Positions 25,815-38,691 of a DNA stretch of 64,000 nucleotides are shown here, piece by piece. Position 1 is the first letter of the stretch. Each line of letters starts with the position of its first letter. Source of the stretch: Nymphalis io (Eukaryota; Arthropoda; Insecta; Lepidoptera; Nymphalidae); assembly GCF_905147045.1 (NCBI RefSeq), contig NC_065889.1, positions 3,291,001 through 3,355,000 on the forward strand, written 5' to 3'. The translations under genes were made by a program, and so were the position numbers. The notes below the pieces were generated by a model. That model saw nothing but the letters and a program-made list of their open reading frames with translations, searched no databases and was not told where the DNA came from.

Positions 25815-26245
25815 GATTTTTTCTCGGTGAAAAAACGCGTTTCCCCTACGTGAAGTAGGGTGGTATGAGGACCTCATCGGCGCTGAAGGCGCCGGAATAC
25901 CCTCTAATAAACCAGCGGTATCAGCGTCGGCGCTACGGTATCGCTTGCGCATGCTACCGTGACGCCCCGACGGTTAGCCCGCCTGTGCAGCCTCTATTGT
26001 GGTTGCCTACCTAGCTCTGGCGGCTATTACGGCGGGGGAGAAGGTGCGCATAATCGAATCAGCGAAGGCATTTACCTCGCGCTGTCGCTCCGCGGCATCC
26101 TTCTGCGACATGACACTCTCGCAGAAGTAGACCGTTTCCTCCGTGCTGATTATCGCCGCCAGGGTAAATCTTTGAGGCCCCAATGCAGCATGCTCCATCA
26201 GGGTGTGATGCGCCATGTTCAGTGGCGCACTTATTTAAGCTAGAG
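25815..26245 (-). pseudogene. 3' end of an R1-clade LINE (5'-truncated, dead)
   Basis: On the minus strand, 26216-26007 reads as the C-terminal tail of an R1-clade ORF2. CESVMSQKDAAERQRE resembles SACVMSQKEEAERERE in the intact element at 50-53 kb. A 3' UTR follows, with two small hairpins (CCCTAC-TTCAC-GTAGGG and AAACGCGTTT) and the end CACCGAGAAAAAA. It ends in an ATC repeat (25802-25816). It is a different subfamily from the full-length copy, and only the last part was inserted. Confidence 0.75.
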
Positions 26246-26834
26246 GGCTTAAAAAAATAACTCGGTTTTATCTATTGAAGATAAAGTTTATAGAAAAATT
26301 GAAATGGTACAAAGTTTTTGTCAATACATCTATTATTATAGTTTGGTGAACAACCGACAGTGTTAGCTGTGTTAACGACGAAACCTTCAGAAATTTTATC
26401 ACTTTGTAAAACCACTGTGATGGCTGTCTTCAGCACTGATTTCACAGATCATTAGGTTCGCGTAAATATCCTGGATAAATTATTATATTTTTTTCTGAAA
26501 TGTAATTTTTTTTTTAACTTAATGATGAAATTATTGCGAGGAGATAATTATTTTACCCGTCTTGCGGGTAAAATAAGAATTTTCTTCCGCGCTATTTTTT
26601 TATCAATGAGATATAAACATCGTCGATCGTCAAACGATTTATTCGAATTGAAAAGTGTTGAGCATTTATCTACATAAACCGTTTAAAATTAATATGTTAT
26701 TTATATATCTTTGATAAGGATTTAACTTTGTGACAATTAAGCTAAGCTATAGTTGTAATATTTTTTTGTCCATTTTTAACAATATAATTGCTTACAATGA
26801 GCTAAGATGTATAAATGTAATATGCTTACGATAG

Positions 26835-26980
26835 TATGTGCAAGCGATCCCGTGACGTCCCTCGATAAGACGGAATGGGTACCGTTGGTTTTCTAGTGGG
26901 CATTCAGCACCGGTGAGTGTCACCCCACCTCATGTGGGGGAAACACGTAAATGTGTTTTTCCAGCGAGAAAGAAAAAAAG
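26835..26980 (+). mobile_element. R1-clade LINE 3' UTR fragment
   Basis: Aligns with the 3' UTRs at 25.8 and 54.7 kb: GATCCCGTGACGTCCC, AATGGGTACCGTTGGTTTTC, then hairpin CCCCAC-CTCAT-GTGGGG (26923-26939) and hairpin ACAC-GTAAAT-GTGT (26943-26956), then TTTTCCAGCGAGAAAG and an A/G-rich end. No coding part remains. Confidence 0.65.
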
Positions 26981-28875
26981 AAATATGCTGTCGCGGAATT
27001 CTTTCAGTCATACATCATTTTTGTGCAACTTTAACTGTAATCACCTCTTCAAAATTTATGTGTGATGAAACATTCAAATTAAATGCAATCATAACAAAGT
27101 ACTATAAAATATGTTATGCTTTAAATACTTAAAGCTAATATACATGTGATATAAAAAACGGAAATATTTATCGATTATTACTAAAGTCTGAATGAAAGTA
27201 AAAGTGAATTCCAATTTACGCCCGACGTTGTATTGCCAAATATTAGTTAATTAAGGGTAGCTATACACTAGCAATGAAACTGGTTGTAGGCTTAACATAA
27301 TGAATATTACCAATCTTGGATTGGCTAAATACACAAGTATAGTTTTTAATTATCATTTCAGACTTTAATTTATATTAGAGGTAAAACTTTAATAGAAGTT
27401 GGACTAAAATTTTACCATAATTGTTATTAGTAGTGATTAAAAACATAAAATATGCTATATCAAGAATTTGAGATTAATAAATGTGCAGCACATTATTTAT
27501 TTATTCGGTGTGCGTATTAGTGGTGTGCTTTACCACTTTAATTGATTACATTAAACCAAATTGATTACATTAAAAAGCAAATATTGTTTGTCTGATTTCG
27601 TTGCTCTTATCCTATTAATTTATGTTTAAGCATCATAAATTATCTGCCAGGTTTTTAGGTTTGGCAGCCTGACTGACGTTAATATTCAATTTTAAAATTA
27701 AATACTTTTGCTGGTGGCATGATTCCAGATAACATATGGATTAATAAAGTGCAAATTCCTGATGGCATTGATCTAATACAACGGAAACCGTACGACTAAA
27801 ATAATCACCAAAGTTCCCTTTAAATAACACGAAAGACATTCACTAATTTATTTTTATTTTAACATTAATTGACTTTCAAAATCGTTACCTAAACCTTATT
27901 TATTAGGACAGAGATGAAAAGTATTAAATAGTAACACTTAAGTTACATACAAGTGTTAAATACAAATAATGAGCGATAAAGATAATTGTAACAGTTTCGC
28001 AATTTCAGTTGATGTAAGAGAACCGGACCGGTTCGTTGGCACAAAGGAAACGCAGTCGATCAGCCTTGTATAAAATAAATATACAATTATACATACATAG
28101 TGTACTCTTTGATTGTGGTAGAGTTGCAAGCATTCAATTTCAGGAGTACCATCAGCACAGACTTCTGTATCCAGGATTTTTTTAGAGCTATTTAGATTTT
28201 AAATTCTAATACATTATCTTTATGTATAAAAACCGCTGCACGTGTGTTCGTAATACTTCTCCTAAATGGCTTGATAGATTTTTTCGTACGTTTGGGGTTA
28301 CTTTGCGCTGATACTCTATGCGTGCTAAGTAAGAACAGCGACAGACAAAATGGATAAGTCGATGGTTGATTCTTATTCTTAGTATAGATATCCATAGCTT
28401 ACAATTTAGATACTCTTTTTTTCAAAGTTTGTGTTCTAGATTGTTCTTTTTCGAATGGTATTCAGTTAACTAGTCATTATTTGTAAGAAACAAGCGTATA
28501 CAATCTAACATCAAAGTCGGTTTAACCGCGGGTACAACTAGACGTATTTAAAATATTTATCAGAAAAATAGTATTCCGTTAAAAGCACTTTTAAATTTTC
28601 AATGTAAATTATGATTTTTAGTTATTTACTAGGTTTTAATTTATGTATATTCTTGTTTTAAGCTGATCCGGTTTCACTCATGTCATTTACTGAGGCATTA
28701 TTTGTGTGCTTTCGACACATCTGCTACATGATGTCGAAAATTTATTTACTAATAATAATATACTGCCATATTTATAAACTTTGTTTAGTTAGCGGGTGAT
28801 AGTTAAACAATACGTTCTAACTAACGTCAAATCAATAAGGACAGAAAGAGCGAAATCAGTGTTAACACTGTTTAT

Positions 28876-29111
28876 TAAGAGCGTGGCCCCATATCTACGG
28901 TACGGCGCCGCACCGCAGCAAGGTGCCGTGTATGGTGCACCGCAATGTTTTGCTGTTGCTTAGTTCGCACGTGTTAATAAAACTATGTGACAATTTAGAT
29001 ATCGATTTTTTTTTATTTCACTAGTCGGCACGACGCCGCGTCATCTCCCGACACAGCGCCGTGCCCTTAAACGGCGGCAGGCGGTACCGTAGATAGGGGG
29101 CCACGCGCTAA
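28876..29111. mobile_element. MITE, 230 bp, with about 28-bp inverted termini and TAA duplication
   Basis: The element is 28879-29108. Left end GCGTGGCCCC-A-TATCTACGGTA and the inverted right end GCGTGGCCCC-C-TATCTACGGTA match at about 25 of 28 positions. TAA flanks it at 28876-28878 and 29109-29111. It has no coding capacity. Three-base TAA duplications are typical of PIF/Harbinger transposons, so that group is the best guess. The interior is GC-rich at both ends with an AT-rich centre. Confidence 0.75.
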
Positions 29112-29749
29112 ATAGCCACTAAGCATCGTTTATAAGTAATTTTCGAAATATTTATTTTAATTCTATGTTAAAAAAAATTAAGTGATATATAGATGGGGCA
29201 GCTTGCAGATTATAACATATGTGATGGTGCAGTGACTCCGGTTTCATAGCCATTCATTCACGGAGCATATTTGGTCACGATTGTTGTCCAAATTTGGTGT
29301 TGGGTGACATAATTTACCCTAAAACGTGCAGGTATCTTCACGATGATTAAGTTAAGCGCCGATCATTAAATGAATTATAAAAACAAATTAATTAATTAAT
29401 TTTTAATTCAATAGTTCCTGTCCTGATTTGGACCCATAGTTAATCCACGCAATCATTTTATTAGGACTACTAGACACAGCACGATTACATAATATATAAT
29501 ATTATAATATATGTACATATATTATCTTTTAAAGTTATGTTTACTGAGCCAGTTTTAATTTCAGACACTAATTAAATCAACTACGACAAAAAATATAATT
29601 GTTTAATTGATTATTATTCATAAGTTTACTTAAAACATGCGATGTTGTGTTATAATCATTCCCTCGGTTTAATAGTATATCGTAAGTTATACATATACCA
29701 TGAGCTAATCATAGTTATACTGTGAAATAAGCGATATAATTTTAAACTA

Positions 29750-29880
29750 ATTATTATTATACAATAATTATTATATTTATATAATTTATATAATTATATT
29801 TATATATTTATATTTAATTTATATATTTATATTTATATATTTTATATAATTTTATATGATTTTTATGTATATCGATAATA
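29750..29880. repeat. AT-only low-complexity tract
   Basis: About 130 bases of irregular TATATTTATA and TTTATATAAT repeats with nearly no G or C. Confidence 0.7.
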
Positions 29881-30084
29881 CATGTACTGTGTGTTATACG
29901 AGCGCTACTTACCGCTAGCAAAAAATATAAATGTATGTATTATTTTTTTATCACGATTATTGTGTATTAAGATTTTGTTTAGACGATTTTAAACACACAC
30001 TATTTAATTCGTGCGATATTGTTATTTTTATTTTAAAAAAATATTTATGGGGTTTAATTATTAAAATGTTAGTTTTATAAAAAA

Positions 30085-30390
30085 AAAAGCCGAGATGGCC
30101 CTGTGGTAAGAACGCGTGAATCTTAACCGATGATCGTGGGTTCAAACCCGGGCAAGCACCACTGAATTTTCATGTGCTTAATTTGTGATTATAATTCATC
30201 TCGTGCTTTACGGTGAAGGAAAACATCGTGAGGAAACCTGCATGTGTCTAAATTCACTGAAATTCTGCCACATGTGAATTCTACCAACCCGCATTGGAGC
30301 AGCGTGGTGGAATAAGCTCCAAACCTTCTCATCAAAAAGAGGAGAGGAGGCCTTTAGCCCAGCAGTGGGACATTCACAGGCTGTTACGGT
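30085..30390 (+). mobile_element. tRNA-derived SINE, family B, best copy
   Basis: The head has GCCGAGATGGCCCTGTGGTA (A box region) and GTGGGTTCAAACCCGG (good B box). Then come CACCACTGAATTTTCATGTG, GGTGAAGGAAAACATCGTGA, AACCCGCATTGGAGCAGCGT and GGTGGAATAAGCTCC. The end is AGGAGGCCTTTAGCCCAGCA followed by GTGGGACATTCACAGGCTG. This arrangement is widespread in butterflies and moths (the Heliconius Metulj type, from memory). Confidence 0.85.
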
Positions 30391-31098
30391 TAGTTTTATA
30401 TAGGCTACGAGGTGATAGGTACATGAATTCTCCGACATTAGTATACGTATTTTCTACATTTTTCTATATTCTGTTTAAATACTATAAAAACTCACTACAT
30501 TATTTACCCATTAAATGTTGACATCCTTATAGTGATATACTATTTTGATGCATGTAATCTTGAAATGTTATAATTATTATGGTCACTATGTCGCATATCG
30601 CTTTCTGATATTTGACGATCGTTTATCGCAATAATATATTTTTTAATTTATACGAAGTTGTGACATTGTCGCACGGGAGCACGTGAAAAAGTAATTATAC
30701 GGATTTTATATTTTTAGAGCATATGTATTTGAAATACTCTTTCAATTGACATTCAACACGAAAAATTAAAATATTTTCAGTCAACTGATTTTTTGGCAGC
30801 TTGGACTTATAATCTCTAGAGGGAGCCATATTAAATTTAGTGTTATGTCAAATAGCCTAAAATGAGTGGAAGATATCCCATTGGTCGAGTTATAATAAAA
30901 ACTTACAAATTTAAAGGAGAACAAATTAATATTAATACATATGTATATACTGTCTGTTGAAATCATTTAATATCCTCGTACAACCTTTTACTGTAACCAG
31001 GTAAAAAATATTTAGGTATAATAAAAAGGTCAAAATTATTAGTAAATCAATATGGAAGGTCCTTTAAGTAAAAACTCAAAAAAATATCTATATAACTA

Positions 31099-31104
31099 TT
31101 TATT
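31099..31104 (-). promoter_or_regulatory. Polyadenylation signal of the obst-A-like gene
   Basis: AATAAA on the minus strand, 43 bases past the stop codon. Confidence 0.5.
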
Positions 31105-31147
31105 TAAATTTTAACATTAATAATTAATTAAACTTATTATCTAATAG

Positions 31148-32638
31148 TTACGCCTTCTTCGGTAACTTGTTTTTCTCAATTGATTGGCCTTCATAGTAAT
31201 TTTCACTGTAAAAAAAATATACATTAATTCGTTTTGCATTAGGAAGCATTAATGGCCGGGTATCATTAGGTTATTATAAAAGTTTTTTTCGTTAAATAAA
31301 TTAAGTACTTAAAAACGTAATTTTTAAAGTACATAAACGTTTCCTTTTCCGAATAGTTTTTTAATATTTTAATTTACATACGCACATGCACATGATCTAT
31401 AAGAAAAAATATATTTTTTTTAATGTTTTAGGAAGATTTTCGGTTTCTTTGTTCATTCAAAAATACTTTTTAAGCTGGTGCATATTTTTCAAAAGCAATT
31501 AACATTCATTAAACTATGTTTATTATAAAATATATATGGTTCCTTACCATCCTGGAACTTTTTCAGGATTGTCACACATAAATGTGTCCTCGTTGTACAC
31601 TTTTCCAGAGGGGCAGCTGCCTTTTTGTGGTTGGACTCCATTACGGCAAATGTAGAACTTCTGGCAGTCTTCGGGATGGGGGAATGTGGGGTGAGGAAGA
31701 GCGCGTCCATTAGGTCCCATCACTTCACCGTCGGGGCAAGAGAAACCGTCATCTAAAACATCTGTAACAATATTCAAGCCAAATATAAAAACAATAATAT
31801 TTACGATAACTATAAAAACAAATGTTTACGATTACTTATTTTTGTTTGTAGCCTATTGTAGTTGTACTTATGATTTTTCGAAATAAAATTGTAGATCAAT
31901 AGTATTGTTTTCTAGATTGATCGATATTATTATATTTACCAATTGTAATATTAGAGATTTGAACGAGTTAAAACAGTACATTTTATTTAGTTTCACCGAG
32001 ACCGAATACAATCTCAATCTTTCTTTGAACGAATTATTTGGAAAGTGTTTTTTTATTGTTTGTCTTAGATAATTAAATATGATGAATAAATTGAAAAGAG
32101 TTGCAAATGGTTTGAAATATATGTATATAAAATACATCCTTCCGTACAATTGGTATACTTTTCTGGATTAATACAGTGGTGAGAAATTTAACCCACATCA
32201 CCGTAATTGCATTTTAGATAGAAAACAATATTATAAGCAAATAAATACTAAAAATTTTGATAGTACTTTGTTTAAGCTAGTTTTAATGAATAAGGCGTCC
32301 CTCATATCTTTCTATTGTAAATGAATTATTACCCTTAGTAATTTGGTCGCACTGCCTTTGTACGGATTCTTTCCAATCGCAGTTTGAGGACTCCTCGTCG
32401 AAGTAGAGACCAGGAGGGCAAGGCAACTCGTTGGGGGTACCGTCCGAACAGTAGTAGAATTTGTCACATGCCTAACAGATATACATAAAATTAAGTACTT
32501 TTGCTAAGTTCAATTTTAAAAGTATAAAAAAAGTTGCACTGAATACGTAATAAAAAATTAATTAAAAAAAGTAAGTATTTTCACAAACTGAAACAATATA
32601 AGTTTTATTTAAGGAGATTTTCAAAAAATGTTATATAA

Positions 32639-32678
<40 letters not shown>

Positions 32679-35600
32679 TTTATATTTATATATATAAATT
32701 AATATGTTGTTGTTGTATGACATGACAATTATAATACCTGAGGATCGGGGTGTTTGAAGTATCCGTTCTGTCTGGGGCAACCTTTCGTGGGCTTAGGTTC
32801 CTCTGAAAAGAAAATACACCTAAGTTAAATTTGTTTCAATTTATATTACTGTCCTTTTTAAGTTAACCATGAGATTTTTGCCCTGGTGATCAATACTTGT
32901 ACATTTTATTAAGCCCAACAATACATGTATATAGAAAAAACATTCTTTAACTCGATCTTATATCTTAATTTTAGATGTGTTTGTTTTTATCCCCAAAATT
33001 CTCTGCTCATCGAAGTCGGTTGGTTGAAACTGGTTTAAATTTAATTTCGAAATTTTACATACAGAGAAAGTTGAAGTTAAATAAAAGCTTGTAAAGAGAA
33101 ACTCTGTGAATGCATATTCAATCAAGGCGTGGCATTTGTTTATTTAACTAATATTTTATGACTAGCTCTTGACATTAATTACTAATATATTTGTGTAAAA
33201 GGTTTCACGAATTTATTAAAAAATCCCAAAAATAACTAACTTGGTAGATATAATTACCTCCTTTCAAACATCTAACTTTAATAAGCTTCCTTTGATTAAA
33301 ATTTATTTATTTTGTGTATTTGTTCTTTTCGACGTAATTATCTATATAACGTAATAATTTGTATCAATTAGGTTATTATATACGTACGCAGTTCTTTCCT
33401 GTCCCCACAGTCAACGTTGGAAGGGATGTCGCAGCGTTCCTTGTTAGGGTTCTCATCAGAGAAAACTAAACCGTCTGGGCAGAGCTTTGTTTCTGATTTT
33501 CCTAGAAAGTAAATAAAATTTCTAAAGACATACCGTGATCATTTAAGTAAACATTCGTTCGCTGTTTATTTGATTTGTTTATGAGAGCATCAATTAGTTC
33601 ATCCATCCTAGGAGGTCGAGTTGTACTGTTATTAATAAAACTAAGTACCAGTACAGTCAGTAAATCATTGGCAAAAAGGCATTATTCACTAATATAGTAA
33701 CTTCCAACATTAAATTAATTTAAATTATCAAATACAATATTTGTATGCAAGTAATATTTTAAGCACGTACATGGAAAGTAAAAAATGTGATTTAAATTTT
33801 AAAATAACGTGAGAAATCAACATAATCGATTCGTATTACACGAAGGAATCTGTAACAAAACGATGTTTTGTATTCCGTTCTAGTATTTTGTGCTTTCACC
33901 GTATTCTATATTACTGTATTTTCTAAAATACTCGAAACTTATTCGTATTCGTTACAAAACGTTTATATAGAAATATTGAAACAAAATAGTAAATTAGGAG
34001 TCACGTAATATCAAAATAATTCGAACTAAAATCATAGCACAAATTTAAAGGGAAATTAATTTAAGATGCAAGAATTTGAAGTAACTGCTTAAGCAATACA
34101 TTTTTATGCTTATCTTGACTTGCAATCTAACCTAGAACTTAATTGCTAAGCTGATACGAAAACCAGTGACCCTTGTTGAAAAATGTAATTTCAAATGCAA
34201 TATGTAGGAATTTATTTCACACTGTCCATTACTTTTTTACGTCGATTTCATATGATATGTGACCTTGCATGAAATAATTATGCATACGATTTATTTTATA
34301 ATCATTACGGTGATTATGCGTTGTAATAATATAATTGTCCTCAACCTTAAGTTACCTTAAGGTAAAATAGAATACGAAATAAAATAAAAAACAATTAGTC
34401 GAGTCATATTGAGATACTTTTTTAGAAATGTTACTTATATATTATTTGCTCTAATTAATAAGTCAATATTTATTATGTAACTGAGATAAGACATGTCCAC
34501 CAGTAGGTAAGATATGTCAATTTGAACCAACAATCACGGGTTCAATTTCAAGCAAGTATTACTACGATTTCATGCGCTTAATTTGTGTTTATAATCTATC
34601 TCGTCTTTGATTCGTCACATATATATGTATCCCACACTGCAGTAGTGTGGTGGCAAAGCCTTTAAGCTTTCTCTTTGAGAGGAGATGAAACATAACACTA
34701 TGTGAGATATTTATTTGACTTTGTAACCAATATAACAATAATTAGGCTTTTATGTATAAATATTGTCATATCATCTAATGCCCATATAAAAGTTTTTCCT
34801 TGGCAATAGTAGAACACAAATAAAAAATCTACTAAAAATAAAATAATGATTTATCTAATAAGTCATTTGATTATCATATATTCTACATTTATGAATATTT
34901 ATATAAGACGATGGAAATTTTATATAAATATTATATAATATTTACATAAATATTATATATATGTATAAAATATATAAATATTAATAAATTAAATAAATGT
35001 CATTAGTAGGTAATTTTACAGTCTTATTACCACTGTCCACTGTATTAAAATAAAATTATGTTAAATAATAAAATTAATGATACCGTGTGCGCAATCATGT
35101 GTATGAAGGTAAATGACATTTAAAGCGACATGTCAGAACCCGTTGACCTTTCGACACACGATACTAACCTCTGCTGCATTTGTAGTAAAGGTCACATTGA
35201 TAGGGATCAGGGTAGAAGCCGCTTTTATCCGGGCAGTCGAAATCTTGAGCTGAAACTGTTCGAAACATTATTTTAAGACAGAGTTTTGCACATTAAAATA
35301 GAGATAAATCAATGGAGATTAATAGAGATTAATATTATAAGAGTTAACTTCGGGAGTTAAATATGGTAAAATATATAAATATTGTATCTAAATGCAATAA
35401 TCAATTTTAGGTTAAAATTATAAGTTCAGCTCTCGACTATAATTTTTTCCGTTAATTTTATCGTTTATACAAAACGAGTTATTAATAATAATTGCAAAAT
35501 AAACGCATTTGTGCTGAACTGTGCATGAAATGAACAACTTGATAAAATTTAACAATCTGGTCTTACGTAGAAAGGTAAAATTTATTTATAATACATTCGA

Positions 35601-37026
35601 TTATCGATATTGTAATAAAATTTATCCTTTCAGTTGTTACATTATAAAATATATAAAAAATCATGATCACGATTGCCGAAAGCGCTCCAATTCACGCTAC
35701 TTACACACAGGCCATTTAACACAATAACGGCTACCTCATAGGTTTCGAAAATCCGATATACCGTGACAGCATTCAATAGTAAAATTGCCCTTGCAAAATG
35801 TACATTAAGAAATTACTAGAACATTTGTAAGGACACGTGAAAGGAGGACGATTGGTGTATATTGTTGAATTTACTTTTAATACTTACAATAATTTACTAA
35901 TCTATCAAATAGTCTATTATGTCTTTCTTTATGTTTAATACAAACATTTTTTTTAATACTAATATCATTTATTTTTATTACGTATCTGTATTTTTAATCA
36001 ATTTTTTTTTAAATAAATTAAAATTATGCAAAGAAATCTTTTAGTGTTTATTAATTAAAAATGCTTATTCCGGGTAGAGAGGTTACGCGATCTTATTTCG
36101 AGGTCTGCGGTCTAGAGTTCGACTGAGGAAGAGAATAATGAGCTTTCTAACGAAGTGTCGTTTAAACAATTTGTGTATGAAAATAAAAAACCATTATAAA
36201 AGTAGTTTCGTTTTAACTATTACAAAATTTAAGTAAAAATTATTGTAGTTAAATTAAATTCAACTGCCTATACACACACGCTCAATAACCTTAAGGCTAT
36301 GAGTACTGTTCAAATGAGAGGGGAGTCTAGTCTAGTTTTTGAATATGTTTGACATTGATTGATAGCATGAAATTACATTCACGAGGAAGAAAGCAATCTA
36401 ATTGACGTAATAATATAAAATTATAATTTAAACAATTACTTTGTTTCACAAGAGAGAGTAACCGAAAGTAAAAAGTGTTTATAATTTTGTAATAAATAAG
36501 TTTAACATAATAGTAACCACAAACTGTAGGAATTCGCAATGCGTCCTTGGCTACTGTTACTTTCATAACCCTTAAATCGGAAAGGTATTTACGTCTTATA
36601 TTTAATATTTAAACGTTGTAACTAAACAGCGTATATAATCTTGTAAATATATATGCTATATAGCTGTGACCGCAATGAAGCAATTCACGCTTTGAGCTTT
36701 TACTTCGCGTGGAGCTTAAAGCTGCATAAAGTTGGTCTTTGACGAAATACTCATTTAAATATTATTTATACTACAGTTACATTATTTACATAAATACACA
36801 TAAAAATTACTTATGATTTTTAATATGTAAAAGTTTTTATTGTTTGTTTACAGTTATTTTTATCCAAATAGTATGAAATATAAGATTTTTTGAATTATAA
36901 GAAAAAACTATTTTTTTTTAAACGAAGGCTGTTTTCAAGAATCTTCTTAATATAAAATATTATAATTAGTAATTTGTAAAACTTACCAAAAGCGCACACA
37001 GCGAAGATGATGAGTAAACTTCTCAT
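31148..37026 (-). CDS. Obstructor-A-like chitin-binding protein (complete, seven exons; CPAP3-A2 type)
   Basis: Complete secreted protein of 236 aa. Exons on the minus strand: 37026-36987, 35249-35169, 33501-33388, 32802-32738, 32471-32333, 31761-31548, 31205-31148 (TAA 31150-31148). They total 711 nt with all phases closing. Residues 1-14 form the signal peptide (MRSLLIIFAVCAF). Three CBM14 domains follow: DFDCPDKSGFYPDPYQC through NVDCG; KGCPRQNGYFKHPDPQACDK through RQC; and FSCPDGEV through PGC. A short charged tail CENYYEGQ...PKKA closes the protein. It is closest to the obst-A gene downstream: the last two exons are the same length (214 and 58 nt). Exons 2+3 (81+114) and 4+5 (65+139) add up exactly to the 195- and 204-nt single exons of obst-A. 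It is therefore a tandem paralogue with two extra introns. Expected role: chitin binding in cuticle or tracheal lining. Confidence 0.92.
32643..32690. repeat. (TA)n microsatellite
   Basis: Uninterrupted TA dinucleotides for roughly 35 bases, followed by related TTATA/TATA sequence. It lies in the obst-A-like intron between the two halves of domain 2. Confidence 0.85.
33502..36986 (-). other. Introns 1 and 2 of the obst-A-like gene
   Basis: AT-rich introns (33502-35168 and 35250-36986) either side of the 81-nt exon. They contain one degenerate family B SINE (about 34497-34690) and nothing else I recognise. Confidence 0.6.
34497..34690 (+). mobile_element. Degenerate family B SINE
   Basis: Keeps the B box (CACGGGTTCAATTTC), CATGCGCTTAATTTGTGTTTATAA with TCTATCTCGTC, and GTAGTGTGGTGGCAAAGCC with TCTCTTTGAGAGGAGA. 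The A box is lost. Confidence 0.6.
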
Positions 37027-37200
37027 CTTGGAGGAATAACTGATTCTAAAAGAATAACAAAATATATATCTATTATAAATACACGTGCGTTTCCCGTGGA
37101 AGGTTGCTCTGTATTGCCCGTCGTGGCGCACATTGTAACCGGCGCCGGCGCAGCCGAGTCTATAAACAACATTCGACGAAAGAGGCTGCTGTCATACGAT
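37027..37200 (-). promoter_or_regulatory. 5' flank of the obst-A-like gene: splice acceptor or proximal promoter
   Basis: Nineteen bases before the ATG the minus strand reads TTTTGTTATTCTTTTAG, a strong splice acceptor (exon would start at 37045). This suggests a separate non-coding first exon upstream. Alternatively, the GC-rich block at 37090-37180, with a weak TATA-like GTTTATAGAC (minus strand, 37159-37168), is the promoter and the 5' UTR is unspliced. The sequence does not decide between them. Confidence 0.35.
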
Positions 37201-37606
37201 ACCAGTTTTAAGCTTTTTTTTTGTAAATTAAAACGCATCTTTTTTTTAATTTTATGTAGAATGTATAGCTTCTTGGGTGTATTTGGTATATTTTTTGAAA
37301 TTTTATGATTTTCAACATTAATGTTAAAATGGAGCATTAATTATTTTACCGAAAACATAAAATCTTTAATATATTTTAAGGAAATTTCACTCAATCATAC
37401 TTTTGCATATTTTCTCTACATACATGATAAAAAATACGAGTTATTCATTTGAAACAACTAAATAAACCAGTTTCATTGGTTAACTGAATTTTTTCATATA
37501 CTCTTGATGCCAGTGTTGTTTTTAAAAAGTTTTTTTTTTGACTTGAAAACGTAATTTTGAACAGCGCCTTTAAAAATCGTTATAGTATTTGATTTTAAAT
37601 TTTAGA

Positions 37607-37899
37607 TATCTTTTCGCACCATTATTTGTTGAATGCTATAATTGTAAAATTCCTCTATATAATAAATGTATAGCCGAAATAGATAGGAAAAAGCCACGTC
37701 GCATACGGTACCACCACCTTAAACACATTTCTATAACTAGCCTCGAATTATCTTACATCAAGGTCAAACTTATGGCAAAGTTACTCGACATGTTAAACTT
37801 ATATTACATACAAAGAGCTGTAGATATAATATTTGATACAAAATCAAAACATTTTTTTGTTGTGTGTATCGAAAAGAAACGAGTGATTTATATTCAAGG
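37607..37899 (+). other. Exon-like open frame of unknown origin
   Basis: An open frame runs from TAG (37583) to TGA (ending about 37915) without an early ATG. The first internal Met is in KVKLMAKLLD. It sits between an acceptor-like AAATTTTAG (ending 37606) and a donor-like CAAG-GTAAAA (37899/37900). It encodes a Lys/Arg/Ile-rich segment with a Cys cluster (VECYNCKIPLYNKCIAEI) that looks like part of a zinc finger. I cannot assign a family. It may be a captured or decayed gene fragment, or chance. Confidence 0.2.
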
Positions 37900-38691
37900 T
37901 AAAACTTCTTGGTGAAAATTAAATATTTCAATTGGGATATAATGAATTTCTAGAGCATAAGCTACATATATATTTAAAAAATTCAAAATACTAAAGTGCT
38001 TTTTCTAAGCCTTCCAGGCGGCGATCAATGTCGTGTTTAATGACGAAAGCCAAGCGTCAAATTATATGTTAAAAAAATGTTGAATTAAAAACTAAAATTT
38101 ACCTATACAACTTTTGTAATTTTTGTTTTTTCGAGGTTATCATTGATTGATTGATTTTTGGCTTCATGCCCATGGGCAACCTGTTTTTTGGCGCATTGGG
38201 AAAATGGTATTACTGGGTGAATATTTTAATTCCATGTTTTATTTTATACATAAAACCAAAAGTTAAATTCGTTCGAACCTTAAAGAAATACTTTTAAATA
38301 CTTATAAAATATTAAAATTAAGATCATTTGATCATCGTTTCAATTTTATAAAATTATATGTTTATTTTTATGGCTTTAAAATTTATTTCAAATGGATAGG
38401 AAACAATGAATTGATTAATAATTTTCAAGAAATGCACATTCAATTATTTCCTGAGACAATTCAAGGCACATGTTCTGATTCACAATGAGTCATTCCTGGG
38501 ACTCCTATAATAAATAATAATTCTTTAACAAACAAAAATAAATCTTATAGCTATAAGAATACAGTTCATATTAATATATACAGGTGACCATATAGGTTGT
38601 TGTTTCTTTTTAAAGACAAAATTGCCACACCCGGACCCTGCATTTCCAATAAGCTATTGACTCTTTTTCTTATTCTCAATACCTATTAACT

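Larger units (their letters stand above)
21540..31098. other. Intergenic region between obst-E and the obst-A-like gene
   Basis: About 9.5 kb of AT-rich DNA upstream of obst-E and downstream of the obst-A-like gene. It contains the unknown insertion at 22.25 kb, family B and D repeats at 23.74-24.95 and 30.1 kb, two R1-clade 3' ends at 25.8-27.0 kb and the MITE at 28.9 kb. No additional host gene is supported. The other open frames are short, AT-biased and without domains. Confidence 0.55.
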
